64,000 nt of DNA. Source: Niastella caeni (lineage in GTDB: Bacteria > Bacteroidota > Bacteroidia > Chitinophagales > Chitinophagaceae). Of this stretch, positions 37,552 through 47,180 are shown piece by piece. The position numbers and the translations under genes were made by a program. The notes beneath the pieces were generated by a model. The model was not told the origin of the DNA, did no database searches, and was given only the letters and a program-made list of their open reading frames with translations. Position 1 is the stretch's first letter, and each line of letters opens with the position of its first letter. The stretch lies in contig NZ_STFF01000001.1 of the NCBI RefSeq assembly GCF_004834005.1, forward strand, positions 371,347-435,346, in the 5' to 3' direction.

Positions 37552-38227
37552 ATCTAGGTGTTTAATGGTTAATGGTGGCCACGGCATCACCGGAAGCCAT
37601 ATTATGCATACTGACTCGCATGATTACGATTATATAAATACCCCATGTATTCAACACATGCGTATTATAAATAACCTGCCAACAATAAACCTTAATTTTT
37701 GCAAAAAGCTGTACCAGTTGGAGAGCCACAAATAGTCAGAAACGGCAGATTACTCATATGTTATGAATACAATCAGGCCGAACAACTGCTTTGAGTTATG
37801 AAAAACAGAAGCACTTTCAAATAATACTTTGGTTCAGTTACCGGAGTATAAGGAATCTTGATATATAATTCAACTTACGGTATAGGTGCTACTGTTTTCG
37901 TAATAGTTCTTACCAGGGAATCCGGTTAAAAGTAAAAAGAAATAAAATTGATTCAAAAAAAATCAATGAACAATACCCATCCCCAATTATATTATCCGTT
38001 ATATATTCATATCTAACAGGACTTCATAGAATAATATAAATAACAATTTTCCATATAATACTTAAAATAACACTTTAAGTATAAAAACAAATAATAATTA
38101 AATCCATTTTATATACTCCAGGTTATATAGGGGCATTCGACCTCGCTTCTTCATATGATCTTTACATGCATTATATTATATACGGTAAGCGTAACCGTTA
38201 AAAAGCAATTGCAGCAATGGGAATTGA
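37552..38227. other. AT-rich gap
   Basis: 676 bp, strongly AT-rich, presumably with the promoter of the DUF6520-like gene on the minus strand and the 3' end region of the holin-like gene. I see no ORF, clear promoter box, repeat or hairpin. Confidence 0.45.
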
Positions 38228-38593
38228 TTATATTACGCTTTCATCCTCATCGTTTTTATGTAACTGTTTTATTATAGCATTCATCACCGGAAAACGGATA
38301 AACCGGCTTCTTGTCACCCATACTATAATACCTAATATAAAATAAAAACCAGCTACAATTAAAAAACCCGAATATGGTTTTCCTATCAGGTCACTCAACG
38401 CCCAGGCACCGGCAATGCTTCCAAAAACAATAACAAATAAAAATAACAGCACAACAACTGTAACCGCTATCAGGTTACTTATGATCAACGATGTTTTCTC
38501 GGCGAGGTGCAGCTTGGCTAGTTCAACTCTGGTATTTATATACTCCTTTACGTGATCGGTTAATCCTTCCAACTTTTCGAATGTATCGTTCAT
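38228..38593 (-). CDS. Phage-holin-superfamily-III-like membrane protein
   Basis: A 121-residue protein with an amphipathic N-terminal helix (LTDHVKEYINTRVELAKLHL) and two TM segments (about 35-60 and 72-93). This is the pattern of the family annotated as phage holin 3_6/Holin-X in Bacteroidota, which is chromosomal and linked to YtxH genes rather than to lysis. It follows the YtxH gene by 27 bp. Probably an envelope or stress protein. Confidence 0.85.
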   Translation of the reverse strand: MNDTFEKLEGLTDHVKEYINTRVELAKLHLAEKTSLIISNLIAVTVVVLLFLFVIVFGSIAGAWALSDLIGKPYSGFLIVAGFYFILGIIVWVTRSRFIRFPVMNAIIKQLHKNDEDESVI

Positions 38594-38620
38594 ATTTTAC
38601 CGTATTATAGTAATTACCGG

Positions 38621-38842
38621 TTATGCAAAATCTTCGCGCTGCTGCTCCATATCATCTTTCACCGCATTCATCTTTTCTTTCATTTCATTGAACTTGTTTT
38701 TAATGGCGTCTGACATTTTTTTGCCTTCTTCATTAATTTTTTTCCGTGTTTCTGATCCTTTATCCGGAGCAAACAAAATACCTAATGCTGCACCAACAGC
38801 AGCACCTACAACAAGGGCGGTGATGACTTTACCACTGTTCAT
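38621..38842 (-). CDS. YtxH-domain small membrane protein
   Basis: A 73-residue protein with an N-terminal glycine/alanine-rich TM segment ([20 protein letters not shown]), then [11 protein letters not shown] and a charged helical tail. This is the YtxH family (general-stress proteins). It is the first gene of a pair with the holin-like gene; a consensus -7 box lies 52 nt upstream. Confidence 0.9.
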   Translation of the reverse strand: MNSGKVITALVVGAAVGAALGILFAPDKGSETRKKINEEGKKMSDAIKNKFNEMKEKMNAVKDDMEQQREDFA

Positions 38843-38893
38843 AAAGATTAATTTTTGTTTAAAATAAAATGATTGATTAAACCTGTTCCTCTA

Positions 38894-38901
38894 CAAAGTT
38901 A
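38894..38901 (-). promoter_or_regulatory. -7 box upstream of the ytxH-like gene
   Basis: Minus-strand TAACTTTG fits TAnnTTTG exactly, 52 nt before the start codon. The -33 element is not clear. Confidence 0.5.
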
Positions 38902-39089
38902 ACGGCATGCAGCTTACGTTTACATGATTATTATCATTTTACCCGTACCTGATTTACCCATTTATTAAAATTCGTAGAAGCAGATAAATTGCAAAACTGA
39001 TTATATTACAATACGTTATGTTTTCATGAGGGCAATACCTGTACGCTGGCACAGATTTTTAAAATCATATAAGACGCACATCATCAATT

Positions 39090-41186
39090 ATGAAATCAAA
39101 AGAAATGCCTCAGTCCGAAAGAATAAAGCGTAAAGGTACCAATACCCCGCCAATACCTCAGTCAATTTCCGAAAATGGTTCGCATACGGTAGCCAATACC
39201 AGCTTCGAACAAATACATAATTTTATTGCATTCAGTTCAACTAATACTGCAGCAGATATTAAAGAGATCGAATTCCGGTATCAACAACTCATACAGGGAT
39301 TACCAGTAGCCGTTTATACCTGTGATGCCAATGGATATATTTTAACGTATAATCAGGCAGCTGCCGAGCTTTGGGGACGTGAGCCGGAAATTGGGAAAGA
39401 TGCCTGGTGCGGTTCCTGGAAAACTTATACAACAGAAGGTGCTCCACTACCACCTGACCAATGCCCGATGGCTATTGCCCTAAAGGAAGGAAAAGAAGTG
39501 TACGACAGGGAGATCATTGTTGAACGTCCGGATGGCATAAAACGTACTATTATGCCGCATCCCAAACCCTTCTTTAATGCCGCTGGCAAAGTGATTGGCG
39601 CAGTAAACATGCTGGTTGATATTACAGATCGAAAAAACATTGAGGAAAGGAACGGGCATTTTGCAGCCATCATTCAATCATCTGATGATGCCATTATTAG
39701 TAAAACACTCGATGGTGTTATCACAAGCTGGAACAATAGTGCAGAAAGGATCTTTGGTTATACCGCCCAGGAAATGATCGGGGCCCAGATTACCAGGATC
39801 ATACCTTCTGACAGGTTAGATGAAGAAACCAGCATATTGAAACGGTTAGAGAAAGGAGAACGGATCGATCACTTTGAAACCAAACGCGTTACCAAAGACG
39901 GACGGTTGCTGGACATATCTTTAAGTATTTCACCGGTTAAGAACAGCAAGGGAATTGTAATTGGCGCATCAAAGATCGCACGGGATATTACCGCTCAAAA
40001 GAAAGCCGAGCAACGCCTACGGGAAAGTGAAGAACGGATACGCGAAAGCGAAGAACGGTTGCGCCTGGCCGTGGAAATATCCGAACTGGGAACGTGGGAC
40101 CTGGACCTGACAACAGGATTAACAACCACTTCTCCCGAGCACCGGAAAATTCTGGGTTATTCAAAAAAAGATCAATGGAGCAGAATGCTTTTTATGGAAA
40201 TGCTTCACCCGGCCGACCGGCCCTGGGTAGAAAAAGCATTTCAAACAGCTTTAATAACAGGGAACATTTCCTATGAAGCCCGCATCATTCGAAAAAATAA
40301 TTCAGAGCGGTGGATACGCGTGAACGGAACTACTATGTACGATAAAAAACACGTACCGGTTCGAATGCTGGGTACTGTACTTGATATAACCGAACAGAAA
40401 AAAGCTAAAGAAGAATTGGAAAAAATGGTCCTGGCGCGTACCAGTGAATTACAAACATCCAACGCTGAGCTCGAAAAATCGAACCATGAACTGGAACAAT
40501 TTGCCTATATCGCCAGTCATGACCTGCAGGAACCATTACGTAAAATTCAAACCTTTGCCGATTTGGTTAAAGAACATCTTCATGATAGTGAGATCACTGA
40601 AAAATACTTTAATAAAATATATTCTTCCGCCAAACGGATGTCGAAGCTCATCAATGATGTGTTAAACTATTCCCGACTTACCAAAACAGGTGAACAATTT
40701 GTAAATACCGATCTGAATAAAGTATTAAAAGAGGTTCTCTCTGACTTTGAATTACTCATTGAACAAAAGCAGGCAGTTGTTACGCATACAGATTTGCCAA
40801 CTATTAAAGGCATGCCATTACAATTACACCAGCTATTTTCAAACCTGATCAGTAACTCTTTAAAGTTTTCAGAAAGCAAACCTGAAATTTCTATAACGGC
40901 TCAAATACTTTCGCCGGAAGAAGTACAGGACTATGCACATTTAAAAATGGACACAGCGTATGTGCAACTGGTTTTTAAAGATAATGGTATTGGCTTTGAA
41001 CAACAGTATGCTGAGCAGATCTTCATCATTTTCCAAAGATTGAACAACATGAGATCCTATAGCGGTACTGGTATTGGCCTGGCTTTGTGTAAAAAAATAG
41101 TTGATCATCACGATGGAAATATTACAGCGAAAAGCGAACCCGGACAAGGGGCCACATTTACCATTTTATTGCCCCTCACTCGCTAA
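39090..41186 (+). CDS. PAS-domain sensor histidine kinase
   Basis: A 698-residue soluble kinase without TM segments. Three PAS domains lie at about 60-185 (LIQGLPVAVYTCDANGYILT), 190-310 (IIQSSDDAIISKTLDGVITS) and 325-440 (ISELGTWDLDLTTG), joined by coiled coil (RLRESEERIRESEERLR). The HisKA phospho-acceptor is in FAYIASHDLQEPLRK; the HATPase has the N box LISNSLKFS, the G1 box DNGIGFEQ and the G2 box SGTGIGLALCKK. It ends without a receiver domain. No response regulator is adjacent; the single-domain regulator at 53313-53699 is a possible but unproven partner. Confidence 0.94.
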   Translation: MKSKEMPQSERIKRKGTNTPPIPQSISENGSHTVANTSFEQIHNFIAFSSTNTAADIKEIEFRYQQLIQGLPVAVYTCDANGYILTYNQAAAELWGREPEIGKDAWCGSWKTYTTEGAPLPPDQCPMAIALKEGKEVYDREIIVERPDGIKRTIMPHPKPFFNAAGKVIGAVNMLVDITDRKNIEERNGHFAAIIQSSDDAIISKTLDGVITSWNNSAERIFGYTAQEMIGAQITRIIPSDRLDEETSILKRLEKGERIDHFETKRVTKDGRLLDISLSISPVKNSKGIVIGASKIARDITAQKKAEQRLRESEERIRESEERLRLAVEISELGTWDLDLTTGLTTTSPEHRKILGYSKKDQWSRMLFMEMLHPADRPWVEKAFQTALITGNISYEARIIRKNNSERWIRVNGTTMYDKKHVPVRMLGTVLDITEQKKAKEELEKMVLARTSELQTSNAELEKSNHELEQFAYIASHDLQEPLRKIQTFADLVKEHLHDSEITEKYFNKIYSSAKRMSKLINDVLNYSRLTKTGEQFVNTDLNKVLKEVLSDFELLIEQKQAVVTHTDLPTIKGMPLQLHQLFSNLISNSLKFSESKPEISITAQILSPEEVQDYAHLKMDTAYVQLVFKDNGIGFEQQYAEQIFIIFQRLNNMRSYSGTGIGLALCKKIVDHHDGNITAKSEPGQGATFTILLPLTR

Positions 41187-41195
41187 ATAAAAAAA

Positions 41196-41227
41196 CTGTC
41201 AGGCCAATATCGTCTTTGACCTGACAG
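41196..41227. terminator. Bidirectional terminator
   Basis: CTGTCAGG and CCTGACAG form an 8-bp stem; the minus strand continues with TTTTTTTATTT, ending the susC/susD transcript. It lies between the convergent kinase and susD genes. Confidence 0.8.
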
Positions 41228-41239
41228 ATCGTATATTAC

Positions 41240-42874
41240 TTAATAGCCATCGTTCTGTTTTAATTTATTATTGATGACCAGTTGTTTTCTGGGAATTGGG
41301 AAAAGCGTCCATTTAGTATCGTTTGACGGCTGATGATCCCACCAACTGGCGGTAACAAATTTTCCAAAGCGGATCATATCTGATCGGCGTTTGCCTTCAA
41401 AAACAAACTCCCGCCCTCTTTCAGCCAGCAATTCATCCAGGGTTAAAGTACTGGTAGTATACTCTTCCCCAGGCCAGTCGCTGGCGGAAAAAGCCCGCTT
41501 TTTACATTGATTAATGAGATCAACAGCAACCGGTGTGGCCGCGCCGTTATTCTTACGCATCAAGGCTTCTGCTTTGAAGAAATAAATTTCCGTTAACCGG
41601 TAAACGACGAAATCGTTACCCAGGTAATTGGGGTCAGTTACTGTTCCAGGCCGGTATTTGTTAAATCGCGCGCCGCTGTTCTCTTCGCCCCTGGTCATCC
41701 CGCCTTCACCTGTTTCTCCCTCGCTGTTCCTGCGGATATTGTTAACAAATACCAGTGGCTTATTAACGTACTCTTCTGACCCCAACACAATGGAATCGGC
41801 CACGCTTGTACGTAAAGCAGGATGCTTATATTGAAGACCGAATAAAAACCATTCTTTTTTTCTCAGGTCATTTTCCTTATACGCATTATATGCATTGGGA
41901 GTAGTCACCCATGCGTTATTGCCATCCCGGTCAGTATTATAGATCTGTCGTGAACGATAATGCCAGAAAGTCCCATTATAAGAAGGTGCATCACCGCTGG
42001 CCCTGTAATCATACGCAATTTGGAACAGGTTTTCTTTCGACAAGTGATTAGTTACACTAAATGCATCCAAAATGGAACCATCGAGTGCGATCTTCCCGTT
42101 CAAACCGCCCATATCACCCAAAATGATGTTATCGCAGGCAGCTATGCAATCGTCCCAGCGAGCGGCCCCAGACCAAACTGCAGCATTGATATACAATTCG
42201 GCCAGCATAGCATAAGCGGCAGGTTTGCTTACTCTCCCCACCATAGCTGCAGATAACGGTTGCAAAGCATTCAGGTTATCTTTTAATTCCTTTTCTACAA
42301 AAGCAAATACTTCTGCCCGTGGCACCGTTGGCGGATCTGTTGGCTGCCCGCCTTTGGCTGTTGTTACAATAGGAATGTTTCCGTACAGGTCCATCAGTTT
42401 CAAATAATGCCATGCTCTGATAACCTTTATCTCAGCTATCAAAGCTGCTTTTTCCGCTTCAGCTATTCCTAATTTTGAAAAATCTACTTTTTCAAAATCA
42501 TCGAGTGTATTGTTGCAAAAACCAATTCCCAGGTATAACAATTCCCAGGGCTCTTCAATAGCCCGGTCGGTAACCGTCCATTGATGATAATGCTGCCTTA
42601 TCCATTGCGCGCCGTCATAACCATGCCGCCCTTTTTGCGGCCATGCCTGTTGGTCGGCCGTTAGTTCCTGCAACCGCCAGTACCCATGCCGGTCTTGTAT
42701 GGTAGCCCAGGCCCTGGCGTGCGTAAACGGACGCAACACAGCCGTCATAACTTCAAACTTGTTATTATAAAAATTATTTGCAGGTATTTGACTGTATAAG
42801 GTTTCATCGAGTTTGGTACAGGAACCTGCCACCAGTAACAAAGCCAATACTGTATATAAGAATATCTTTTTCAT
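41240..42874 (-). CDS. SusD/RagB-family lipoprotein of the sulfatase/GH92 locus
   Basis: A 544-residue lipoprotein (LLLVAGSCTKLDETLYSQI gives the lipobox) that binds glycan at the cell surface together with SusC. TPR-type helices (ALIAEIKVIRAWHYLKLMD; VSKPAAYAMLAELYINAAV) and the C-terminal LAERGREFVFEGKRRSDMIR are typical. It lies 67 nt after susC and ends at the terminator 41196-41227. The ligand is inferred from the locus: a sulfated or mannose-containing glycan. Confidence 0.95.
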   Translation of the reverse strand: MKKIFLYTVLALLLVAGSCTKLDETLYSQIPANNFYNNKFEVMTAVLRPFTHARAWATIQDRHGYWRLQELTADQQAWPQKGRHGYDGAQWIRQHYHQWTVTDRAIEEPWELLYLGIGFCNNTLDDFEKVDFSKLGIAEAEKAALIAEIKVIRAWHYLKLMDLYGNIPIVTTAKGGQPTDPPTVPRAEVFAFVEKELKDNLNALQPLSAAMVGRVSKPAAYAMLAELYINAAVWSGAARWDDCIAACDNIILGDMGGLNGKIALDGSILDAFSVTNHLSKENLFQIAYDYRASGDAPSYNGTFWHYRSRQIYNTDRDGNNAWVTTPNAYNAYKENDLRKKEWFLFGLQYKHPALRTSVADSIVLGSEEYVNKPLVFVNNIRRNSEGETGEGGMTRGEENSGARFNKYRPGTVTDPNYLGNDFVVYRLTEIYFFKAEALMRKNNGAATPVAVDLINQCKKRAFSASDWPGEEYTTSTLTLDELLAERGREFVFEGKRRSDMIRFGKFVTASWWDHQPSNDTKWTLFPIPRKQLVINNKLKQNDGY

Positions 42875-42941
42875 CTGATTTTTTTTAAATTTTAAGAAGA
42901 TGAAATGCCGGAAGGACCTTCATCGTTTCAAAGGGCAGCTA

Positions 42942-45878
42942 CTAGAAGCCCACCCGTAAACCTGCGGCCAGCGATTTTGTTCTTGGATAAAAACCACGAT
43001 TATCGATGCCGGTGGTAAATCCGGTATCTTCCAATTCAGGATCAAGTCCGTTGTACCGCGTAAAGGTGATGAGGTTTCTACCGGTTACATACAAGTATAA
43101 ATTCCGTATGTAGCTTGTTTTCAATTTAACCGTATAGCCCAGGGTTACATTATCCAGTTTAATAAACCCACCAGGCTCCAGGTAGTAATTGGAATATTGA
43201 GGCGATTCATTCAACTGCGCATGTTTTGAAAGCACCGTACGCAGCATGTTATTGGGCGACCAGTTAATATTTCCGAAATACATTTCTTTTGTATTCAACA
43301 GATCATAGCCCAGTTTACCCCGGAAGAAAAGGGTGAGATCGAAATTCTTATATTTGAATTGATTGGTTAGCGAAACCATATACTTTGGTATGCCGTTTCC
43401 AATCACCACTCTGTCATCATCGCTCATAGCACCAGCGCCGGCTTTTGCACCATCTTTCTTATAAAAGATCCATTTCCCCTGGTCGTCAAAACCTGCAAAC
43501 CGGTACCCCCAGAAGTCACCAATGGGGCCGCCTTCAAATACCCGAATGGCATTGCCCAGGTTGCCCGGAGAAGGAAGCCCGCCGAATTCCAGCCGGTCTA
43601 CCTTATAAAACTGATTGGAAAGGGATGACATTTTATTTTTCTGGTAATTCCATGTAGCGTCCACATTCCAGCTAAAATTATTATTCCGTATTGGAACAGC
43701 GCTAAGCGTCAGTTCTATTCCCTTGTTTGAAATACTGCCTACATTGGTGTACAAGGTGGTGAGGATATAAGGAGGTTGCGGCGCATTATAACTGTATAAC
43801 AGGTCTTCTGTTTTTCGGCTGTATAGGTCAATCGCTCCACCCAGGCGGTTATTCAACAACGCGAAATCGATCCCTACGTTCAATTCCTTCTTTTTCTCCC
43901 AGCGCAAGTCGGGGTTAGGGTTCCTCGATGGGCCAAAAGTTTGCATCCATACGCCATTCTGTATATAATTACCACCGGTACTTAAGGTAACCAGCGATTG
44001 GTAATTGGGAATACCCTGGTTACCAGTAACCCCGTAGCCTATACGCAACTTGAGGTTATCGATCTGGCGTATGTCTTTCATAAACGATTCGTCGCTGATC
44101 ACCCAACCTGCTGATACGGCCGGAAAATTTCCCCATTTATTATTGGCACCGAACCGCGATGAGCCTTCCCGACGAAGTATGAACTGTGCCAGGTACTTGC
44201 CACGGAATGCATAATTCAATCTGCCGAAAAAAGCAATGAGGGTATTATCTTCTTTAAAACTACTAATGCCGGGAGCGGGTAACAGCGTGTTTCTTATAGC
44301 CGTACCATTTCCCATATTCCAGTCCTGAAAAACATCTGTTAAAAACCCATTGTTACTTACACTAAAGGTTTCAACCGAATTATACTGGTAGCTATAACCG
44401 CCTATCAAGCCCATGACATGATCAACGGCTACTGCTCTACTGTATTCAGCTATAGTTTCAAACGTGCGGCTCATATCTTGTTGGTTGCCTTTATAAGCAT
44501 ACCCACCGCCGTTATAGCTCTGCATAGATGAACGGGAAGCCTTGAGCCGGTATTGGCGGTCGTTCCAGCCATCGCGTACCATAGCGCCGAATGCAGAAAC
44601 TTTCAATCCCTTTATGATCTCCAATGTAAGCCGGGCGTCACCGGAAAATGTTTGCTGCTCTCTTTCAGACAATTCCTGGTGTAAGCGGGCAATTGGATTA
44701 TAATTGTTAAAGGCATTGGTTTCTAAATAGGTGCCATCCTGATTAAAAACGGGCGCAGTGGGATTTCGCTGAACGGCTTGCTCAAAGTCGCCGGAGCTGC
44801 CACCCAGTAAATCTGCTTTATTAAAATTGGCAGCCAGGTTAACCTGAAGCGTTAGTTTATCCTGTAACCCGCGTTGATTAATATTCAATCTACCGCCATA
44901 TTCTCTCTTTGTATTCCTGATCGCAATGCCATTTGCATCGCGAAAATATAACGACGCGCGATAGTTGGATTTCGCGGTTCCACCCGAAGCAGAAAAATTA
45001 TGGTACTGACTGATATTTTGTTTATCAATCAACATGGCATAAATGTCAGTGCGATCGTTCAGGTCTACTGCTTTGGGCATTTCAATGTACTCTTCCGGAC
45101 TAAGGATCTCCGGCTTTTTATCAATTAATTCCCGTTGTACATACGTATTATACTCATAGCGTGGATCACCAGCCTTTCCTTTTTTAGTAGTGATGATTAT
45201 AACACCCCCGTTTGCGCGGGTACCATAAATAGCCGCCGCAGAACCATCTTTCAGTACATCGAACGATTCAATATCATCCATCTGTAACAGATCGAGATTG
45301 CCACCGGGAATTCCATCAATAACAATCAGCGGAGCAATGGAACCGGTTAAAGAAGTTACTCCCCGCAATTGAATGGAAACACCTGAATTGGGGTTGTTAC
45401 CATTGGTGCGGGTAAGGCTTAAACCGGCCACCTTTCCCTGTATCAGGTCAAGCGGGGAACGCACACCACCCTGGTTAAAATCTTCCGACTTTACAGTAGC
45501 TACGGCTGCGGTTACCTCTTTCCGTTTTTGCGTTCCATAGCCCACTACCACTACACCTTCTAAAGAACTTGACGACAATTGCATGGTAACATCCAGGGTT
45601 GTTCCTGAACCAACAGGCAACTCCTGGCGGGCAAATCCAACAGCAGAAAAAACCAATACAGAAGAAGCTGATGGCACTTCAATACGATACAGTCCATTTA
45701 GATCGGACTGAGTTCCCTTTGTGGTTCCTTTAATTTGCACCGAAACATTAGGCAAGGGTTGATTTTCGGCCCCGGTTATTTTTCCGGATACCACTTTCGA
45801 TTGCGAAAGCGCAGATAGCGACATAAACAGCAAGCTCATAAGAGCGCCCATCTTACATAGTAACTTTTTCTTTTCCAT
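42942..45878 (-). CDS. SusC/RagA TonB-dependent transporter
   Basis: A 978-residue outer-membrane importer from ATG 45876-45878 (MEKKKLLCKMGALM). After the signal peptide (ending LSALSQS) comes a carboxypeptidase-D-like domain (VSGKITGAENQPLPNVSVQI), then the SusC motif VVVGYGTQKRKEVTAAV, the plug (LIVIDGIPGGNLDLLQMDD, VLKDGSAAAIYGTRANGG) and the barrel, ending TKSLAAGLRVGF. No STN domain is present, so control is not through sigma/FecR; the LacI gene next door is the likely regulator. It pairs with susD at 41240-42874. Confidence 0.96.
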   Translation of the reverse strand: MEKKKLLCKMGALMSLLFMSLSALSQSKVVSGKITGAENQPLPNVSVQIKGTTKGTQSDLNGLYRIEVPSASSVLVFSAVGFARQELPVGSGTTLDVTMQLSSSSLEGVVVVGYGTQKRKEVTAAVATVKSEDFNQGGVRSPLDLIQGKVAGLSLTRTNGNNPNSGVSIQLRGVTSLTGSIAPLIVIDGIPGGNLDLLQMDDIESFDVLKDGSAAAIYGTRANGGVIIITTKKGKAGDPRYEYNTYVQRELIDKKPEILSPEEYIEMPKAVDLNDRTDIYAMLIDKQNISQYHNFSASGGTAKSNYRASLYFRDANGIAIRNTKREYGGRLNINQRGLQDKLTLQVNLAANFNKADLLGGSSGDFEQAVQRNPTAPVFNQDGTYLETNAFNNYNPIARLHQELSEREQQTFSGDARLTLEIIKGLKVSAFGAMVRDGWNDRQYRLKASRSSMQSYNGGGYAYKGNQQDMSRTFETIAEYSRAVAVDHVMGLIGGYSYQYNSVETFSVSNNGFLTDVFQDWNMGNGTAIRNTLLPAPGISSFKEDNTLIAFFGRLNYAFRGKYLAQFILRREGSSRFGANNKWGNFPAVSAGWVISDESFMKDIRQIDNLKLRIGYGVTGNQGIPNYQSLVTLSTGGNYIQNGVWMQTFGPSRNPNPDLRWEKKKELNVGIDFALLNNRLGGAIDLYSRKTEDLLYSYNAPQPPYILTTLYTNVGSISNKGIELTLSAVPIRNNNFSWNVDATWNYQKNKMSSLSNQFYKVDRLEFGGLPSPGNLGNAIRVFEGGPIGDFWGYRFAGFDDQGKWIFYKKDGAKAGAGAMSDDDRVVIGNGIPKYMVSLTNQFKYKNFDLTLFFRGKLGYDLLNTKEMYFGNINWSPNNMLRTVLSKHAQLNESPQYSNYYLEPGGFIKLDNVTLGYTVKLKTSYIRNLYLYVTGRNLITFTRYNGLDPELEDTGFTTGIDNRGFYPRTKSLAAGLRVGF

Positions 45879-45900
45879 ATGTGACAGTTTTAGTTGTACT

Positions 45901-45950
45901 ACAACGATTTTGCTAAACATGCCAAAATAATCCTGCTTAGCAAACAGGAT
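45901..45950 (-). promoter_or_regulatory. Inverted repeats upstream of susC
   Basis: Two nested signals lie 23-72 nt before the susC ATG: TTTGCTAA (45909-45916) facing TTAGCAAA (45937-45944), and AATCCTG...CAGGATT around the second. ACAACGATTT at 45901-45910 is close to the LacI-type pattern AAANCGNTTT. They are operator candidates for the LacI protein. Confidence 0.4.
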
Positions 45951-46151
45951 TGCACTACAAATACTTCAAATACTGAATTGGCCAATAAAGGCTAAACCAG
46001 GTAAATTAACAGTTTTAAAATGCTGTTGGTCGTTCTACTGCTGGGGGTTGTTAAACGGTAAATAGTAACCGTAGATAATATATTAAACCATACCAATACA
46101 AAAACCTGATATATAAACGAAGTTCTATTTTACAATTTGCACAATGTTCTA

Positions 46152-47168
46152 TTAAGTAGACCCTCTCACGATCAATTTTGCTGCAAGTTCTACCGCTGCT
46201 TTTTCAATTTTATTTTCCCCATTTTCGCATTGATCCATTAATAATGCCACTGCTTTTTTAGCAATTGCTTCAACAGGTTGTTGAATGCTTGTGATACCGG
46301 GCGGATATATCCGGAAAATGTCGTGGTCGTCAAAACTAATAACGGCAATATCCTGAGGGATAGACATTTTTAACCGGTTGATACTTTCAAGCCCCAGGAT
46401 AGCCAGGTAATTGGTCGCAAAAAACAATGCATCCAGGTGCGGGTTGTTTTCCAATAGTGTGGCAATAAGTTCCACCGCCTCATCGCGTTGATGGGTATAT
46501 GGAATTTTCAGAATATTGTCTTTATTCAGCCGAATGCCTTCCTTGGAAAGCGCTCCAATATATCCGTCGAGCCGCTGTTCCATTTGCATGATATCGAGGT
46601 CTACCGTAACAAACCCTATTTCACGATAGCCCTGTGAAAATAAATGCGACATCCCCTGCTCTACAGCGTCTGTATTATTCACCAATACATGCGAAGCTTC
46701 TACAGCAGGTAAATACCGGTCAATTAAAACAACCGGACGTTGCAATTGAACCAACTGCTGAATATCCTCTTCCATATGCGGCGCCGGCGTTATCAGGTAG
46801 CCATCTACCTGCCGTTGCGAAAGCATACTGATCAATTCTTTTCCTTTCGATGCATTGTTCTCTGTGCTGCAATACACAACCCGGTACCCATATTGTTCGG
46901 CTTCCTCTTCAATCGTTTTTGCCAGTGTAGCAAAAAAAATATTGCCGATATTTTCTACAATCAATCCCAGGGTTTTTGATTTACCGGTTCGCAAACTAAT
47001 GGCGAGTTGATTGGGATAATAACCTGCATTGCGGGCAACTTCCAGCACACGCTTTTCAACGGTTTCGCTGATGCGCATTTTGCGGGCTTTACCGTTCAAT
47101 ACAAATGAAACGGTAGACGATGCCACGCCTGCCATTTGTGCAATATCCTTTATAGATACCTTCTTCAT
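46152..47168 (-). CDS. LacI/GalR-family transcriptional regulator
   Basis: A 338-residue repressor. The N-terminal helix-turn-helix (SIKDIAQMAGVASSTVSFVL) and hinge helix (YYPNQLAISLRTGKSKTLG) are followed by a periplasmic-binding-protein-like sensor domain (DGYLITPAPH, AVISFDDHDIF). LacI regulators are unusual for Bacteroidota polysaccharide loci, which more often use hybrid two-component or SusR systems, but they do occur. It lies between GH92 (13 nt upstream) and susC on the same strand; it probably senses a released sugar. Confidence 0.94.
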   Translation of the reverse strand: MKKVSIKDIAQMAGVASSTVSFVLNGKARKMRISETVEKRVLEVARNAGYYPNQLAISLRTGKSKTLGLIVENIGNIFFATLAKTIEEEAEQYGYRVVYCSTENNASKGKELISMLSQRQVDGYLITPAPHMEEDIQQLVQLQRPVVLIDRYLPAVEASHVLVNNTDAVEQGMSHLFSQGYREIGFVTVDLDIMQMEQRLDGYIGALSKEGIRLNKDNILKIPYTHQRDEAVELIATLLENNPHLDALFFATNYLAILGLESINRLKMSIPQDIAVISFDDHDIFRIYPPGITSIQQPVEAIAKKAVALLMDQCENGENKIEKAAVELAAKLIVRGST

Positions 47169-47180
47169 ACGGTTATAGTC

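Noticed and set aside
38228..38593. Holin-like gene as a sign of a prophage
   Set aside because: It pairs with a YtxH gene under a vegetative-type promoter box, and no other phage gene is in the window.
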